A DNA stretch of 64,000 nucleotides from Triops longicaudatus (Eukaryota > Arthropoda > Branchiopoda > Notostraca > Triopsidae): NCBI GenBank assembly GCA_022885665.1, contig JAGQDJ010000068.1, positions 1 to 64,000 on the forward strand, in the 5' to 3' direction. Under the pieces are notes generated by a model. That model had not been told where the DNA came from and ran no database searches. It saw only the letters and a list, made by a program, of their open reading frames with translations. Position numbers and translations under genes: made by a program. Shown here piece after piece: positions 1 through 13,433 of the stretch (positions are counted from its first letter, which is position 1; each line of letters starts with the position of its first letter).

Positions 1-2589
1 ATATATAAAATAAAAAGTTAAAAAAATAAATAAATATATTTTTTTAATGCAGAAGTGGTGTGAGTATTACAGTATGCTGGTAGGCTGCAATACCCTATTT
101 CTCCTTAAGTCGCGCTGAACGGACAAGTTTCGTCGTTTTTATCTCGTATTGTTTGCAGTGATAAATATGCTGAAATGTAGTTACGTGGTCAGGATTTCCA
201 ATTAAAATGCAATGCGTTAACGAACTATCCCTTTGCCAGTGGGTTATGCTAATTTACATAGGTAAATTTTACTTTTATTTGACGTTCGGATCTAACAGAA
301 GGCTAATGGGACTATAGTTGATGTATTCTCCATCTTTTAGCGTAGATTTTAATCTAGTTGTGATTGAAAATGCAAGCTCAGTGTGGTTTTTCCTCCTAGA
401 TTCTTAAGATAGCTGCGCACACACCAGTGGCCACTTCTGTATGAAGGTGAACGTAGTGTTTGTCTGTTGAGGAGACACGAATAATTGTATCGCAGGGTAG
501 TATAAATAACAACCGTAATTAACTCCTGATAACGTCGAGCTATAAAAAGTTAAATATTTTTAAATAACAAACTACTTATGGAAAAGAACCATGTGAATAC
601 ATCAACATGATAACGAAAAGTTTGTTTACCTATACTCGTTAAAAAATGCACCTCTTATGCGTGCGTTTTGTTGCATAATGAGATATATGTATGAGACATG
701 AGATTTATAATTTCAGAAATATTTTCCTAGGTAACGCATGAGTTGTATAGCAACCGGCTCAAAATTCGGCCACCAGTTCCGTAAAATGGTCATCTAGAAA
801 GTGTAAAAAACTAAGAGAACTGTCAGGCTACGAAACTAACATTGTGCTTTTTAACAGAAGCCATAGGCTGTACCATTTGGCAATACTGCAGAGCACAGCA
901 TGTCCTGGTTTCCTGATTTAAAGGTATAAGTGTCAGATTTTTTACAGTGTTGCACTTTCTCAAAGAAAACTTCAATGAAAGAGCAGCGTTTTTTTAAGAA
1001 AAATGATACTGGAATGGCTCCAATATGGATCATCCTTGGACTATGCCTGTAGAGTCTCATAAATTTTATTTCAGTCTACCATTATGCACCCTACCCACCC
1101 AAAAATAGGTAGTTTCTTCCTAAACAGTAGATTCAGAATCATGTGAACTTATTGTTAAACTTTGGTGTGTACGACCAGTTTGATTGATGCATCAGTCTTA
1201 GTTCTGATACCAAAGGGTAAAAGAAAAATCTGCAAGACAAAATGCAACACAAGATATCCAGTGTGTTTTTTGAAACAGCTAAGTGAAAAAGGAAAAACTC
1301 TTCATGACTGTAATCGTCTCCAACACCCTCCACATGTTTAATTGAAAAGCGCACAAGCACAAAAGTGAACACGAACGTTCAAGTAAATACAGTTCAGTTT
1401 TATGTGAGGTTGCGTCCATAAAGTGCTCACGTAAAACATAGCTGCCGTAAAGCAAGAACTTTGTTTCCGCTAGAGGTCATTTCTGTTCTCCCACTTCGTC
1501 AAGCTTTCCACACAAAAAAAGAACAAAGTCATCTTTCACGAGTCCTTCTAGAATCACCCTCACATAATTCAAATTCTATACACATTCACTACATTGTGCA
1601 GCTCCTAATGACTTCAGGCTCATTAAACTTCCTAACACGCATTCCATTCCTGCTTGGACTACAAAATTCATTCCTTTGGGTTTTCCAAGGTGGCGACACC
1701 TGTTCCAATATTTGAATTCTTAACGTCCCTGTCCGTTTCTTGTCGTGTACTCAACGAACCATCCAATTTACGAGTTTTCCAAGACGTATTTTTCGCTACA
1801 CTTATTCTGTTTTGCTCTGTAATCCTTCTACTCTGTAAAAAGTAAAAGACCGACAGAAACTTTTGTCGACGTAAAAAAAAAACTTAATCAGAAATGCCTT
1901 GTTGGATGACTGCATTTTCATTTTCCGTAAAAGCCCTGGGGCTGTGTTGCAAAACCGTACATTCTGGTTAGAATTCCTGTTCCTTGGTCACCGTTACGGT
2001 ACATGTGGGCGTGTAAAAGAAACGCTACTTAATGGAGAAAACGTGCTAACGTAAATTAGGTTGCGTTCAAAAATCCTTGATAAAATCGCTCCTAATGGTG
2101 TCCTACCCCTTTACATTAAAAATAATAAGGGACTACCGCGTTTGCGCCACCTCTAAACTTTTTGCAACTTTCCTAATGAGCAGGCCACGACTTGCTAACC
2201 TAACCTCTTGACTTAGTCCACATGACACCGCTACATAAACTAAAGCATTAGCAGGAGGAATAAATAAATAAAAACGAACTACGTTGTTTTGGGTTAGCCT
2301 GATAACACATCTAAATTCTGGGCTGCTGTCTTATTTCCCGACAATAAACTTCTCAGGTGAAAGTTGCCTTTCGCTTGAGTTTCCGATCTAAATATTCCCA
2401 AGTTTGTTAACTTCAACGACTTGCGCTTGACTAAAGTATACGGGATGATGTAACTACATAATTCCCAACTTAGTTAGCGGTCTATCCTTAACTGGTCTAT
2501 CCTTCCGCGAAGGGAACTTGTGCGGGGGTGGGTTGTGGATAATAAATAAACCCCTTTGTTTTTTTATGACTGCGCCAAGTCCAACTTAC
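1..2589. other. AT-rich stretch without a recognisable gene
   Basis: I see no coding exon here. The missing downstream exons of the GPCR at 2590-3037 would be expected in this direction on the minus strand. No open frame on that strand reads like transmembrane helices 3 to 7, so those exons lie beyond the left edge, are very short, or are lost. Confidence 0.5.
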
Positions 2590-3037
2590 ACATGAATTCC
2601 CCAAAGATCCAAACGTCCGGGCGTGTGTTGATTTCCGCGATAACTGTCGGCATACACACACATAAAATGAGGATATCCGCCAAACTTAAGTTGAGTAAAA
2701 ACAAATTGGTGGAATTCCGCAACTCTCGGTTGTTCCAGATGACGACAGGCACTAAGGAGTTGCCAATCAACCCCACCAGGAAAATCAAGGCACAGGCAGT
2801 AGTGGTCCACACACTCATGTAGGCGGGAAACTGTAAATCTGCCAGTTCACTACTATTGGTATGGTTGTTGTATGTTACGTTGAGAATATCTACTGACGTC
2901 ACGAATTCGGTCGTCATCCAGTAGCCGTCGTCTTCCGTGGTGGCTGGAAAGTCCCATAATTGGCTGCCATTCCGCAAGAGTTCGCCACCGCTTGTCACTA
3001 GCATTCGCAAGAGGCACAAGAAAACAAAAACAAACAT
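2590..3037 (-). CDS. First coding exon of a rhodopsin-family peptide GPCR (partial)
   Basis: The exon encodes 149 residues plus one base and ends at a consensus donor (GTAAGT) just inside the window. The chosen ATG at 3037 gives a hydrophobic start (MFVFVFLCLL) that could be a signal peptide. The extracellular N-terminus has N-glycosylation sequons (NGS, NVT, NHT, NSS). Helix 1 lies at about residues 75-100 with the family GN motif (N93). Helix 2 lies at 111-134 with LSLAD (D121). The first extracellular loop carries the VWIFGEFMC signature, with W143 and the helix-3 cysteine at 150. The NSTNLFLLNLSLAD wording resembles peptide receptors of the GHSR/cholecystokinin/orexin-like group; the ligand cannot be inferred. 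Helices 3-7 are not in the window, so it is a partial gene or an orphan exon. Confidence 0.75.
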
Positions 3038-3985
3038 ATTAAAGTAATTCAATCTGGGTCGTGGAAAAAGCCCCCGGGGCGTAAGAACGTAAACAAAGCA
3101 TTGGTTCACAGAGATATACACACTCGATAAAAACTCTTGCATTGTAGGGACAGAAAAAGAAAAGAAATAAAAAATAGAAGAACGAAAAACCCGTTTCTCC
3201 AGTCCCAGCATTACCGGTTTTTTCTACCTCATTTGGTAGGACAGGAGAGTTGCTTCTCAGCTTACCAAGGCCAAGGCGAGTTGGCAAGGCCATCCTCGTG
3301 TTATATTTCACGGATACTGGTCACGTTAGAAAATTATGGAGATTTGGGCCCCCCCCTTTGCCCGTCGTGCTTTTAATGCTAAAACGGGTGACCCCTTCGA
3401 ACATTCTCCAGTTCTTAGGCCACTTTTATGCATTTTGCCTATTCTAGTGGCCCCTTTTCGCTACTAGCTTTTCTATTGTTAACAGGGCAATTAGAATCCT
3501 AAGTAGCTACTTGGTGAAACTACAGAGACACCAGGATGCAAATTTTGCCTTCACACAATTTCTTGGCACACACCAATGTCTACCACTACACAGGGGTGGG
3601 AACAAGAATGATCTGTTTCGGAGCATTTCAACGTCTACCTTGAAAAGCGTGTTTGTTGCTTGGGTGCGAAGAAGACAGAGCCACAAACGTAATTAAACTT
3701 ACATTACTGGCTATTTTTGCTATTCTCATTAGGCACAGACACGATTTTTTGTAGCTTGTTTGTGCTGCTGCAATAACATGAAAAGACGTTGGAACGTGGT
3801 GGCTTTCGTAAGGTGAACGTTTATACTACACATAGTAATTTTAGTATCGAGGACGTTTTGAAGCGTCCTCCAAGTAGGTAAACCTTTTTTTGAAAAAGGA
3901 AAATAAATAAAAGAAAAAGATATTTCAAAATAATGCAACAGAAAAAAAGGAAAAAGAATGGAAAATATGGCGTCTAATTTTTATA

Positions 3986-4260
3986 ATTTATGTTCCTGGA
4001 AAACACCAGTGTGGAGGTTGGAATTTGAACAATTAGATCTCAGAAGTTCCGTGTCGATGAACTCTTTCCAAGAAGTAGCAATAATTCAGAAAGGTAATGC
4101 TTTGAAAACTTAACTAAAAAAATAGCGAAAAAATATAGAAAAATCGCGATCTGTTTTGATATTTTATGTTCCTGAAAAAGTCCGGTGGACTGGTGGAAGA
4201 ATGCGAGGGTGGTATTTAAACAATTAGTCTCGTAAAGGAACTTGGCAATTCTTCCAGCGG
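3986..4260. repeat. Diverged direct repeat of about 180-190 bp
   Basis: Two blocks share the order TTTATGTTCCTG, then a variable middle, then AACAATTAG followed by TCTC. The first block begins at 3987 and the second at 4163. A related string (AAGAAGTAGCAATAAT / AAGAAGAAGCAATAAT) recurs near 4070 and 11283, so this is probably an old dispersed element rather than a local satellite. Confidence 0.3.
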
Positions 4261-4893
4261 CTTTTGCGTAACGCTATCGCATTAAGGCTAATGAAATATT
4301 TATTTTCGTTTCATCCTTTTTTGTTGTGGTTTTGGTTCCAGTCGAAAGCCGAAAGCAAGTAGGTTACCAGCGAAATGTGACTTTGGTGGTTTCTTGAGAA
4401 CAGCCACGTAAAGAAGTACTGATTTTGCGTTTTGCAAGATGAGCACATGGCGCTTATGTTCCTTTTTAGCATAAAATGGCAGTTTACATCATTTCGAGGC
4501 TCAAATCTCATGATCCTGAAATATAGTTAGCGCTCGCGGCGCCCAAGCCGTCTGAGCAATGTGGAAAAATATGAAACGCCATATGCTATCGTTTCTGTAC
4601 TAGCGATTTATTTAAAAAAAATTTTTCTCAAAATATTTGCAACACAGAATTATCTTTTTTTTTTGTTTTTATTGATTGTCCAGACCTGCAAAAATTCAGG
4701 AAATTGCCAAGAGGTCCAACAAATGGATTCCAGTCAATTTAAACTTCGAACATTTTTCGTTTAGTCAAAACAGAGCTATCTGGAAGAAAAAATTCGGTTT
4801 CACGTGAAATTGTAGTAAAATATTGCTGTAAAGAACTCCCCGAGAATAAAAACTTTGCGGTAAAACCGAAGTCCGTTCTATAAGACCTTTATA

Positions 4894-5066
4894 CAGTCGA
4901 ATCTCCTTATAACGAACTATTGGGACGAGATTTACTATTCGGTACACCTTAAGTTCGTTATAATCGACGTATTTTCATTTATACTTGCGAAATTTGGGAT
5001 CTTACAAAAAGTTCGTCACAGCCAACATTTCTTCACAAAGAGGTTCGTTATAAAGAAATTACACTG
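4894..5066. mobile_element. Pogo/Tigger-like MITE, copy 1 (173 bp)
   Basis: The element begins CAGTCGAATCTCCTTATAAC and its other end, reverse-complemented, reads CAGTGTAATTTCTTTATAAC. The terminal inverted repeats are therefore about 24 bp with a few mismatches. It is bounded on both sides by TA, the target site of Tc1/mariner/pogo elements. There is no transposase frame, so it is non-autonomous. Related copies are at 10850-11042 and 37949-38090. Confidence 0.75.
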
Positions 5067-6050
5067 TATGTAGAAGTTTTCAAACCAAAGGTCGTACGTA
5101 GATATGGTGTAACTAATGTTCGCATTGTGCGAGTTGCCAGTGAAAAGAAACGTGAGTAGGCTAAAAGCATACGACGGTGTCATTCGTAAGAAAACTCAAG
5201 ATCAATCCGGATACAAGTGAAACTCATTCTTTTGCCAGCTTCTTTCATCAGATGATTTTTATGCAGCTTTACATAACCCGTGATCTTACAACTCGTCTAC
5301 CAATGTTGTCAGTTGGTTCTAAATAGTATTCGTTACAATCAGATTCCACTGTGCTTCGCAGTTCAGAAACGATTTTGTTTCAAAGAAATATTTATTCTCC
5401 ATTCCAAAAATATGCGCATTTATATATACTAATATTTTACAATTCAAGTTTTGGATTTTTTTAGTTTTGAATAGCCAGTAAATTAACATGTGACTCAAGC
5501 AAAAGTAAATGCCATTTAAGGTTAACTGCATTACAGAAACTTCGTCAAGTTTTGCTTCGCTGTGAAACTGTCTAGTAGCACCATCTTTGCTAGTATAGCC
5601 GCGTCATCTTCGTTTTCTATTATACTTCTTTATCTTCTCGCGCCATTTCCTCCATTTTCCCTTTGTTGACCAAAAGGGTGAAAAAACGTGGTAAGCAACC
5701 TTCAGTTCCCATAGATGGCGTTATTAGACATCATCAGGTCAGTTACCCCTGCATTGCAGTTTTCCTTTTGGCCAAAATCGAGAGAAATATGTAGCAAGAT
5801 CAGCTGCTAAGATAAAAAGGAGCTGTGTATTTCTGCAAACGTGAAGTTTTCACTAGACAGTATTTCAAGGAACATGCGCTGTGAAAGGGTCAGTGTGTTT
5901 ATTTGACCTGTAAACGAACCCCCCTAACCGAACCCTTTTATTAGAAATGATGCAGCGAAAAACCTAGCCAAGCTCAGGACCCGGGTCAGCGGCATCATTA
6001 GGGGGCTCTGATTTTATTCTCTCGAAAAGAAAGCGCAAAATCAAGAAGTA

Positions 6051-6085
6051 GCCCTTTAAGGGCTTTTTTTTTTTTTTTTTTTTTT
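6051..6085. repeat. Short palindrome followed by a T22 tract
   Basis: The palindrome AGCCCTT-T-AAGGGCT runs directly into 22 T residues at 6064-6085. It looks like a bacterial terminator but sits in animal intergenic DNA. It is more likely the A-tail of an old minus-strand retroposon or a chance run. Confidence 0.4.
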
Positions 6086-8298
6086 AAGGTGGAATGGCAG
6101 TAAGTCACGTAGCTTACGGGTGCGAATCCCTTGGTATATACCGTGAAGTAAAGTTGGGACTGGGTCGGACAAGGATATTTCTGCTAACTCTATTGTCCCT
6201 TTGTCTGGGTGATGTCTTTTCTTTTGCGTTGCACGTGTGATTTCACAGATGGACTCGGGCGTAAGGTAAATAAGGTCAGCAGACTTTATCTAACCCAGTA
6301 AGAGGTGCTTTTTCCTGTTTTTCATTTGTGTTATTTACCCGCCGTTCTGCACCCTCGGTACCCTCATCTGAGTATATGAACAGATGGGTCTCGTCTATCT
6401 CCTTGGAAGAGGATCTGCATGAAACAAGCGAGGGAGTTTCAGAAATAGCGAAGAAAGGTATACGTGATCCCGTTCTATCTGTGTCCCCGCTGACTTATGG
6501 AGAATCAATCAACGCCAAAAAGACCAAATCTTAGCGGAAATTTGGCTTTCAAAATGAGAAACAAGTTCACAATGTCCGGCGTCCAAGAAATCACCAGCCA
6601 ACAGTGTTTAGTGAGGTTGGAGTGTTTTCTAAGTTTTGCTTGACATCGATTCGTTTCTGCCTGCCTGGTTGAGCGTGCAGAAATATTGGATTATTTATAG
6701 CCTTTTCTTCTTAAGATGCGAGGTACACATATATCTTCTCATCCTCTAGCTTTTTAACTTCTGAAAATAACTCTTGACATTATCCTCGCTCAACACTGAA
6801 CGCCATGGACCGTAAAATTTGTAAAACTCAAATTCATAAGTGGCGTGGCGATCATCGTAAAAGTTTCGAGGCTAGAATTAAAAAAAAGGAACTTTCACCC
6901 AAAAGGAGGGAAGGATTTTATGGGACATAAAAACTCCTTCCCATTGAAGTTGTTACGAGGTTTCAACACGAAAACTGTCTCGGACAAGGTAAAATACAAG
7001 AAATGTGGAAAACAAAAACATGAGGTTGCATAGGGTGATAATTTATTCTTTAAATATCCTTCAACAGATCCTAAACTTTTGAGGCTGTGCTATAATGGAG
7101 GCTGAAACCCAACGTTAATCGTTTCTGCACTTCATACTTCTTGTCAGCCTCAAATGACCCGGCTCCATCACAGGTAGCTGAAATGGATCGCCCATGGGCT
7201 TTCTGTGTTAGTGTGGCGTTGGTCAGGAAATGATGGACAAGTTTCGACACACATACAGACAGCAACTACCTGACGCGTTGCGTAGTACTAGTGATGCCTT
7301 ATGTATGTATTTTCATTACAAAGACTAAAAAGGTGATGGAATTAGCGAAGCTAAAATGGATGCTGTTGGATGCGATGGAGTCTAGGTGTTTTACAGTGCA
7401 CTATGGCCAAAGTGTGTTTCGACATTTTTTGGGGTGCTGTTCTTGATTCCTGTGTTAATTAGTTAATTACTTTGTCTGTGCTGACTTAGCCGTCCAGTAA
7501 AATTACATTAAGAGCATAGCTGTAAGCTTGTCAGTTGATAAGAGTACAGTGCAAAGTCCAGCAGCGAGAATATTGTGCCCGGAACTCGTAAAGGCTTCGC
7601 GTAATGGAGGCATATGTGAGTAATGTGTTGAGAGGGTCCTGCTGGTTTTCTGCTATTAGAAAAACCCGTGGACACCCTCCACCCAGCCTCTTTACGCTCC
7701 CAAGGAAAAAAAAGTAACATCCACGGGGGCCACGAAAGTAACAGAGAGCGAAGATGAGTGTCACCCCGCCGTTTCGGAAAGTGGAATTACCGGTGCACCA
7801 CCCGTTGGCTTGTGTGTAACTTTTATATGGGTAACTGTATCTTATTTAGTATTAGCCTCGCGATTCCAGTTTTCTTTTTACATCAAGAAAATAAATCCGA
7901 CGCCTTTTAAAAGTCTCCCAGAAAACAAAAATATTGACCGCAGTAAGCATACAGAACTTGGACCACAGAAGAAAAAACAACATAAAAAGAAAGCGTCTAA
8001 AAACACAAAGTAGAAAGTTCTTCCCCCTATCAAAACCTTCCACAAAGTCAAAAAGAAAATAAGTAGAAAAGAGTCTATTCGTTTGCATCTCCGTCTTCTG
8101 TAGAGGTTAAAGCGTCCTTCATATTTCATTCTTTAACTGTCGAATCTCCCCTCCTCCCCCCAAGTGTACATGTAAGCTGGGGAAGATCATTCAGAAGGGA
8201 AGGGAGTGAAGAAATGAGCCCCTGTTCCGAAAGGTCCCGTTCTCCATTAAGACGGTTGCAAAGATCGCGTTTCTCTTCGTAAGATATTGTCACATAAA

Positions 8299-8371
8299 CA
8301 AGCCCGGATTAGGAACGCTTGACCAATAAGTCTAATTCCGTATCAGTGTTCTGTGCTATTAACCGGGCTTG
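8299..8371. repeat. Short inverted repeat, CAAGCCCGG ends
   Basis: A perfect 9-bp inverted repeat (CAAGCCCGG / CCGGGCTTG) bounds a 73-bp segment. It could be a tiny foldback element; no target duplication is evident. Confidence 0.3.
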
Positions 8372-9506
8372 ACTATCTAGCTATGGCGCATCAGTACCTT
8401 TAGGACAGTATAGTAATATGGTAACAATGAAATTGTATAGCACAGAATGAGAACAATGACAGAAACACGACTGACGCAGTTAGAGGGCGTGTGCGTAAAT
8501 GCAAGTCGGCTCGCCCAGGAATTTCGTCGTAGAGGTTCCCATATAATGAAATTCTGCTACGTTGCTAAGCACTGGGCAGACTAGGGACAAGCTAATTTGA
8601 AATGCGGACGAATATTCCGTATAATGTTACGCGTGTTGTGTTGCAGTTTATGAAAAACAGCCTAATGCAACATTTATGAGATAGCGCCATCTGCGTGAAC
8701 GGCGCCCCCACGCGAATCCCTTGAGTTTAGTTCACATGACCAACGCTATTGCCTGCGTGTCAGAAAACGTTCGATGGCCAAGTGCCTGTTATTTTCGCGA
8801 GCTAAACGCCAGCACTTTGAATTGGAATATTCACTTACAGGTGGCATTTATCCCGCCAATTCAAAGGAATAAGCCACACGTGGTGTTTATTCCTTTGCAA
8901 CGTAGAACATCTCTGAATCTAGAACAGTAACATCTGAAACTGTAACAGGAAAGAGAGATGCGACAGCTGGCACGTAGGATAAATAGTACAAAAATCACAG
9001 TCAGAATCAGATCATTTGATAACCAGAACACTAACTTTGGACAAAAGTTTTGTCTGCATGTGAAAGGAAAAATAAGGGGAAAAAATGCCCACACTGTCCC
9101 ATCCGTTTTCTAGTTCACAAACTTTTATTGTGTTACAAAAAGGTTGCTAATTGGAAGTCTTTCGACCAACGTACATAAAATTAATAGTTCGATACCCAAA
9201 GAAAACACCAGTGTTAGAAATATTGGATGGTTTACCCAGATTTGAGAAATATACAGTTTGGATGTAAGGTGTTACGTCATCTGACGAAAAGCTTCGGTAT
9301 TTATGTTTTGTATTTCTTTTATGAGAAAAAGGTGTCCGTGTGTTGTACAAGACGGTAAAAGCCGTACAATGCATGCGTTCACGTGTCCAGACACCGCAGA
9401 ATTTTTCCCGCGAGCCATATTTCGCTGATAGGCTCTAACATATATAGCGTGTAGGCGTCATTTGAGTGCATTTTCATTTTTTGTGTGGAAGGTTTTAAGG
9501 GGCAAT

Positions 9507-9612
9507 ATTCTATATTACTCACTTCAAAGCACCTTAAGCAGGTCACTCAGAGTTTCGCCATTCTATATTACTCACTTCAAAGCACCTTAAGCAGGTCACT
9601 CAGAGTTTCGCC
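9507..9612. repeat. Exact tandem duplication, 2 x 53 bp
   Basis: The 53-bp unit at 9507-9559 is repeated without any change at 9560-9612. Zero divergence implies a very recent duplication, an allelic minisatellite, or an assembly join. Confidence 0.9.
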
Positions 9613-10849
9613 ATTTTAAGTCTGAGGAAGTTAAGGTTTATTTTTCCTAGGCTACATGTCACCATTGTTAAGAAAAAAATACCACATTTATTGTCAGTTT
9701 TCAATATAAGCTGGCGGGGAAAAAAGCATATCAAAGACGGACAGGTAATTGCTTCTCACTGCCCTGGACATGCCAAGATTGTTTACTATAAATCTAAGCG
9801 GCAAAATTTTTAGCGAAACTTAGAAAGTTTATGGCCTGTGAAATGTGAAATTACTTCACTTTTGCGAGGTAGCAAACAAGGGAAAAAGACCATAAATCGT
9901 CCCCAACTGAGGAAACATTGTTGCTGTTCAAGATTACAAACTGATAACGTTCTTTCTTGCAAAATCTTTCAGCCCAATTTTCGCGCACTCGAGCTTGGTA
10001 AATTTAATTCTCCCCCGATTTCTTGCTTCAAAAAGGGCTTTCCTACTGTGAGGGAAAGCCCTAAGTTTGTTAGCTGACGCTTTTGGATAAGAATAGCTTC
10101 GCTTTTTTTTACTGTTTTGTCATCTGTTGGGATAATAAGGGAATTGTTTCGCTGTAAACGTCTCGTTTAACTTTAGTATTTGTGAGTTTGGAAATGTAAC
10201 CGACAGATAAGTCGTAGAATGTGTCAAACCCCACGTGTGACCTAGATAGCCATATACCTTACACTGATTTGAATCTATTATATTTTTTTCTACAATAGCG
10301 GGAGGGACTTGAGTTTTTTACTTCCAACAAAAGGCCTTGTCAACGCAACCTGTCCCTCTATTTTAACTGCTTAGGAGTCTTGCCCGTCATTTGGCAACAG
10401 CAATAATCATAAAACGATTGACATTTTGGCAGTTTTTTCCATTTCCGGCAACGAGTAGGCGAAAAGAGAAAAACAGATCGAAAACTACTGGAGGCCATGT
10501 ACAACAGACATGTAACACCTCCAGTGATTGTAAAACCCAGCTTAAATAACAGTAAGGCAGAAATCCCCGGACAAAAGTAAATAAATAAATAAATGAAAAA
10601 CCATAGCAAGATAAGACAAAAAACAACAGTAAATCAAAAATAAAAAGGAAATTATTTAACTGCTCTCGTAATAAGAAACTTGATGTTGAAAGTTTATGTA
10701 TGTCATAAAACTGCTTAAAAATAGAAAGCTACATATTAAAATAAAAATATAATAAATAAAAAATTCTTATGTATAACAATAAACCAAAGAAGGTAATAAC
10801 GCAGTAACCGTCAATAGGCGAGTTATGTAGAGAACGCATAAAAAATCTG

Positions 10850-11042
10850 CAGTAATTTCTCGTTACAACCTCTTGGGCAAGGAGAAAAAATTATGTATTA
10901 TACCCGAAGTTCATTACATACGTAAATATGTATTATACATACTTTTCCTTTACATTTACATTACTTGAGATCTTTTAAACCTTACTCTAAAGCCGTCAGT
11001 TCGTTATAAGCTGGTTCATTGTAACAAAGCTCTGCTATAGTG
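10850..11042. mobile_element. Pogo/Tigger-like MITE, degenerate copy 3
   Basis: The left end reads CAGTAATTTCTCGTTACAAC. The right side contains GTTCGTTATAAG and ends GGTTCATTGTAACAAAG, matching the termini of copies 1 and 2 with several substitutions. The right boundary is approximate. Confidence 0.5.
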
Positions 11043-12559
11043 TAACAGATGTATAAACACATGAATAGATGACTAAATTTAGTTTTAGTACAAATAAAGT
11101 ATTATACCAGGGTCAAGCAGACTTCCGGCTTATTAGAAAACAACGAAAAATACATGTTTTTTGAAAGTATTTTTAAGATGCGATAATATTTACCAGATTT
11201 TTTTAAAGGCTGTGTTGGATTCATTGAAAAAGACCTTTTCAGTCATAGTTATACACTGAAAAAAGCTTTGTGAAGCTTTCTAAGAAGAAGCAATAATAGG
11301 TAACAAAAGAATTAAGTAAAATAATGATATTACAAAATACATCATATTTGGACCACAATACAATTCAATTATAAATACCATAATAATACCATAAAAAACT
11401 CTTTGACCTTCACAATATGAACTGTTTGCAAAGTCGTAGTACACGACAATAAACATTAAAATAATGAAGTCAGGTACGACAATAAATCAGATAAGTCAAA
11501 ATAAATCAAATACGGCACTATAATAATGCAATTCAATTCCTGGATTTAATTTGGTCGTGACTTAACCTATTAATTAAAATTGTTAAGCTGAGGGGCTTAG
11601 GGGGCCTCTGTTCTGGGGTCTGAGTGCTCTAATAAAAGCCAAGAAGCTTAGAAAGTTAGGAAAGTACCGCAACGTTCGATAAGTCCACCTCCAACAATCT
11701 ATAATAAGGGCAGGGAAGCCCCGAAGGGTCCCCATAAAAACTTGCCTATGGAATTTTATCGAGTGTAGGTCATGACAATCACGATCAAATTACACCTCTC
11801 AATTTCACTCGTTTAGGACCCGGACCGAGTCCTGATTACAGTGGTTCACTTCACTCCTCAATTATCCTCTTCACTCAAAATGAAAAAGGAACTGGCTTAC
11901 TTTTGGGATGATGGACATAGGAAAACCTGACAAGGACCTTGAAAACGTTCGATGTCATACACACATCCACGCCACTCGGACTGTCAAACCATTACACTGA
12001 TCAGAACATTTAAAACCAATAGACTCCCCAATGCCTCGTGGCTTAAACGCGGCAGTAGTTCAGAGGTACGGACAGGGTCGACGAAATATTCTTGAAGAAC
12101 GCCGGAGCTACTATTACTGTACTCAACCAGACGGCTGGTCCGCACCGACTGGCTTGCCGGATTGTGGAATCGGCAAGGATACCAGGAGAAAAGCCCTTTT
12201 TTGTTGGGTGCTAAAGGGGGCGGTTCTTCGGTCCACTGGCCGGAGTAGTGCAAGCATCCCCATGTGGAGTGTGACAGTGTGTGTTTGGAAGTTTCAGTAT
12301 ATATAGAAACTGTATTGTACTCCTTCTTTTTATAAATCTTTATCTTCTTTTTGCAAAACGAGGTCCTTAAACAGCGCCATTAAGAACTTGGCAGAAGCAA
12401 CAAGAAGTTTGAACTTTGCTGCCTTCCTCGGCTTGTTACGGTCAGGTCTAATACATGTTGGCTATATACACCACAGCATCCATTCGTGACGAAAGGATGC
12501 CATCCAAGGATCTCCAAATATACTAGAAAACGTCGGTACGCTTACTGGATCGTAAATCA

Positions 12560-12575
12560 CCCCCCCCCCCCCCCC
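12560..12575. repeat. C16 homopolymer next to CA/A tract
   Basis: Sixteen consecutive C are followed by ATACACACAC and a run of A. It could form G-quadruplex or i-motif structures and is prone to sequencing error. Confidence 0.8.
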
Positions 12576-13433
12576 ATACACACACAAAAAAAAAAAAGAC
12601 TTAAAGACTTCCCAACGGATAAAAAAATAAAAGAAGGACTTGAGCTTGTGGTTTATTAACTTTTTGAGTTTTTCCCTAGGACAACTACGGGGTTCGAAAA
12701 GGGGGCGGAGAGGTAATGGAATGAGAAAGCTTAAAAAGGGAAATTATTGAATACTTGTAAGAAAGTTGTAGACTCCGTATGTAAAAAATGAAGAATTCTG
12801 GGACCATTATGGAAAGGAGCTTTTCTGAATAAGGCGCTTTCAAGGGGAGAAGAAACCTGCTGGCTCATGCTAGACGCTCCAAAAAGAACGTTTTAGAAAA
12901 TACCACTACACTTGGGGACACCAGCAAGGACTAGACAACTTTTTTGTCGTGAGTTGTATGTGGCTTTTTTCAATAATTGTCTCTTCTCTTGTAAACAGGT
13001 ATAGATTTCGACTATAACGCTTTGCGTTATATGGAGATTTGGGCCAATCGCCTTTTGTCGTCTTTCCCAAGAAGACGATGACTTCCATTGATGGGCATGA
13101 TCAGGGATCTTACGGCTGGCAAAGGGGATTCTGAGTCACCCAACCGATTTTCTCCCTACAAGAATACGTCAGTTCTGGTTAACTCGTATTTATTAATTCG
13201 TTTCCAACAGACCAACCGCACGTTTCTCAAATATTTGATAAGATATCAATGCATAACCATTGCTCAATGTGTTTCAGTCCCACTATACATTAAACATGGC
13301 ATACTACATGGTAATACATACTAATGCATGGTAATTCCCAGTGTGTCATAACGCGTCGCATTTTTAAGGCTACATCTCCACTGGCAATATTTAACGTGAA
13401 ATTCGTACGTAAATGTTTTGGTATGGTTTCTCC

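Noticed and set aside
6051..6085. Rho-independent-type or pol III terminator
   Set aside because: Hairpin plus T22 looks like one, but no transcript unit ends here and the setting is animal intergenic DNA.
12031..12306. 91-codon plus-strand frame overlapped by an 89-codon frame on the other strand
   Set aside because: Open on both strands in GC-richer DNA with no known motif; most likely a compositional effect.
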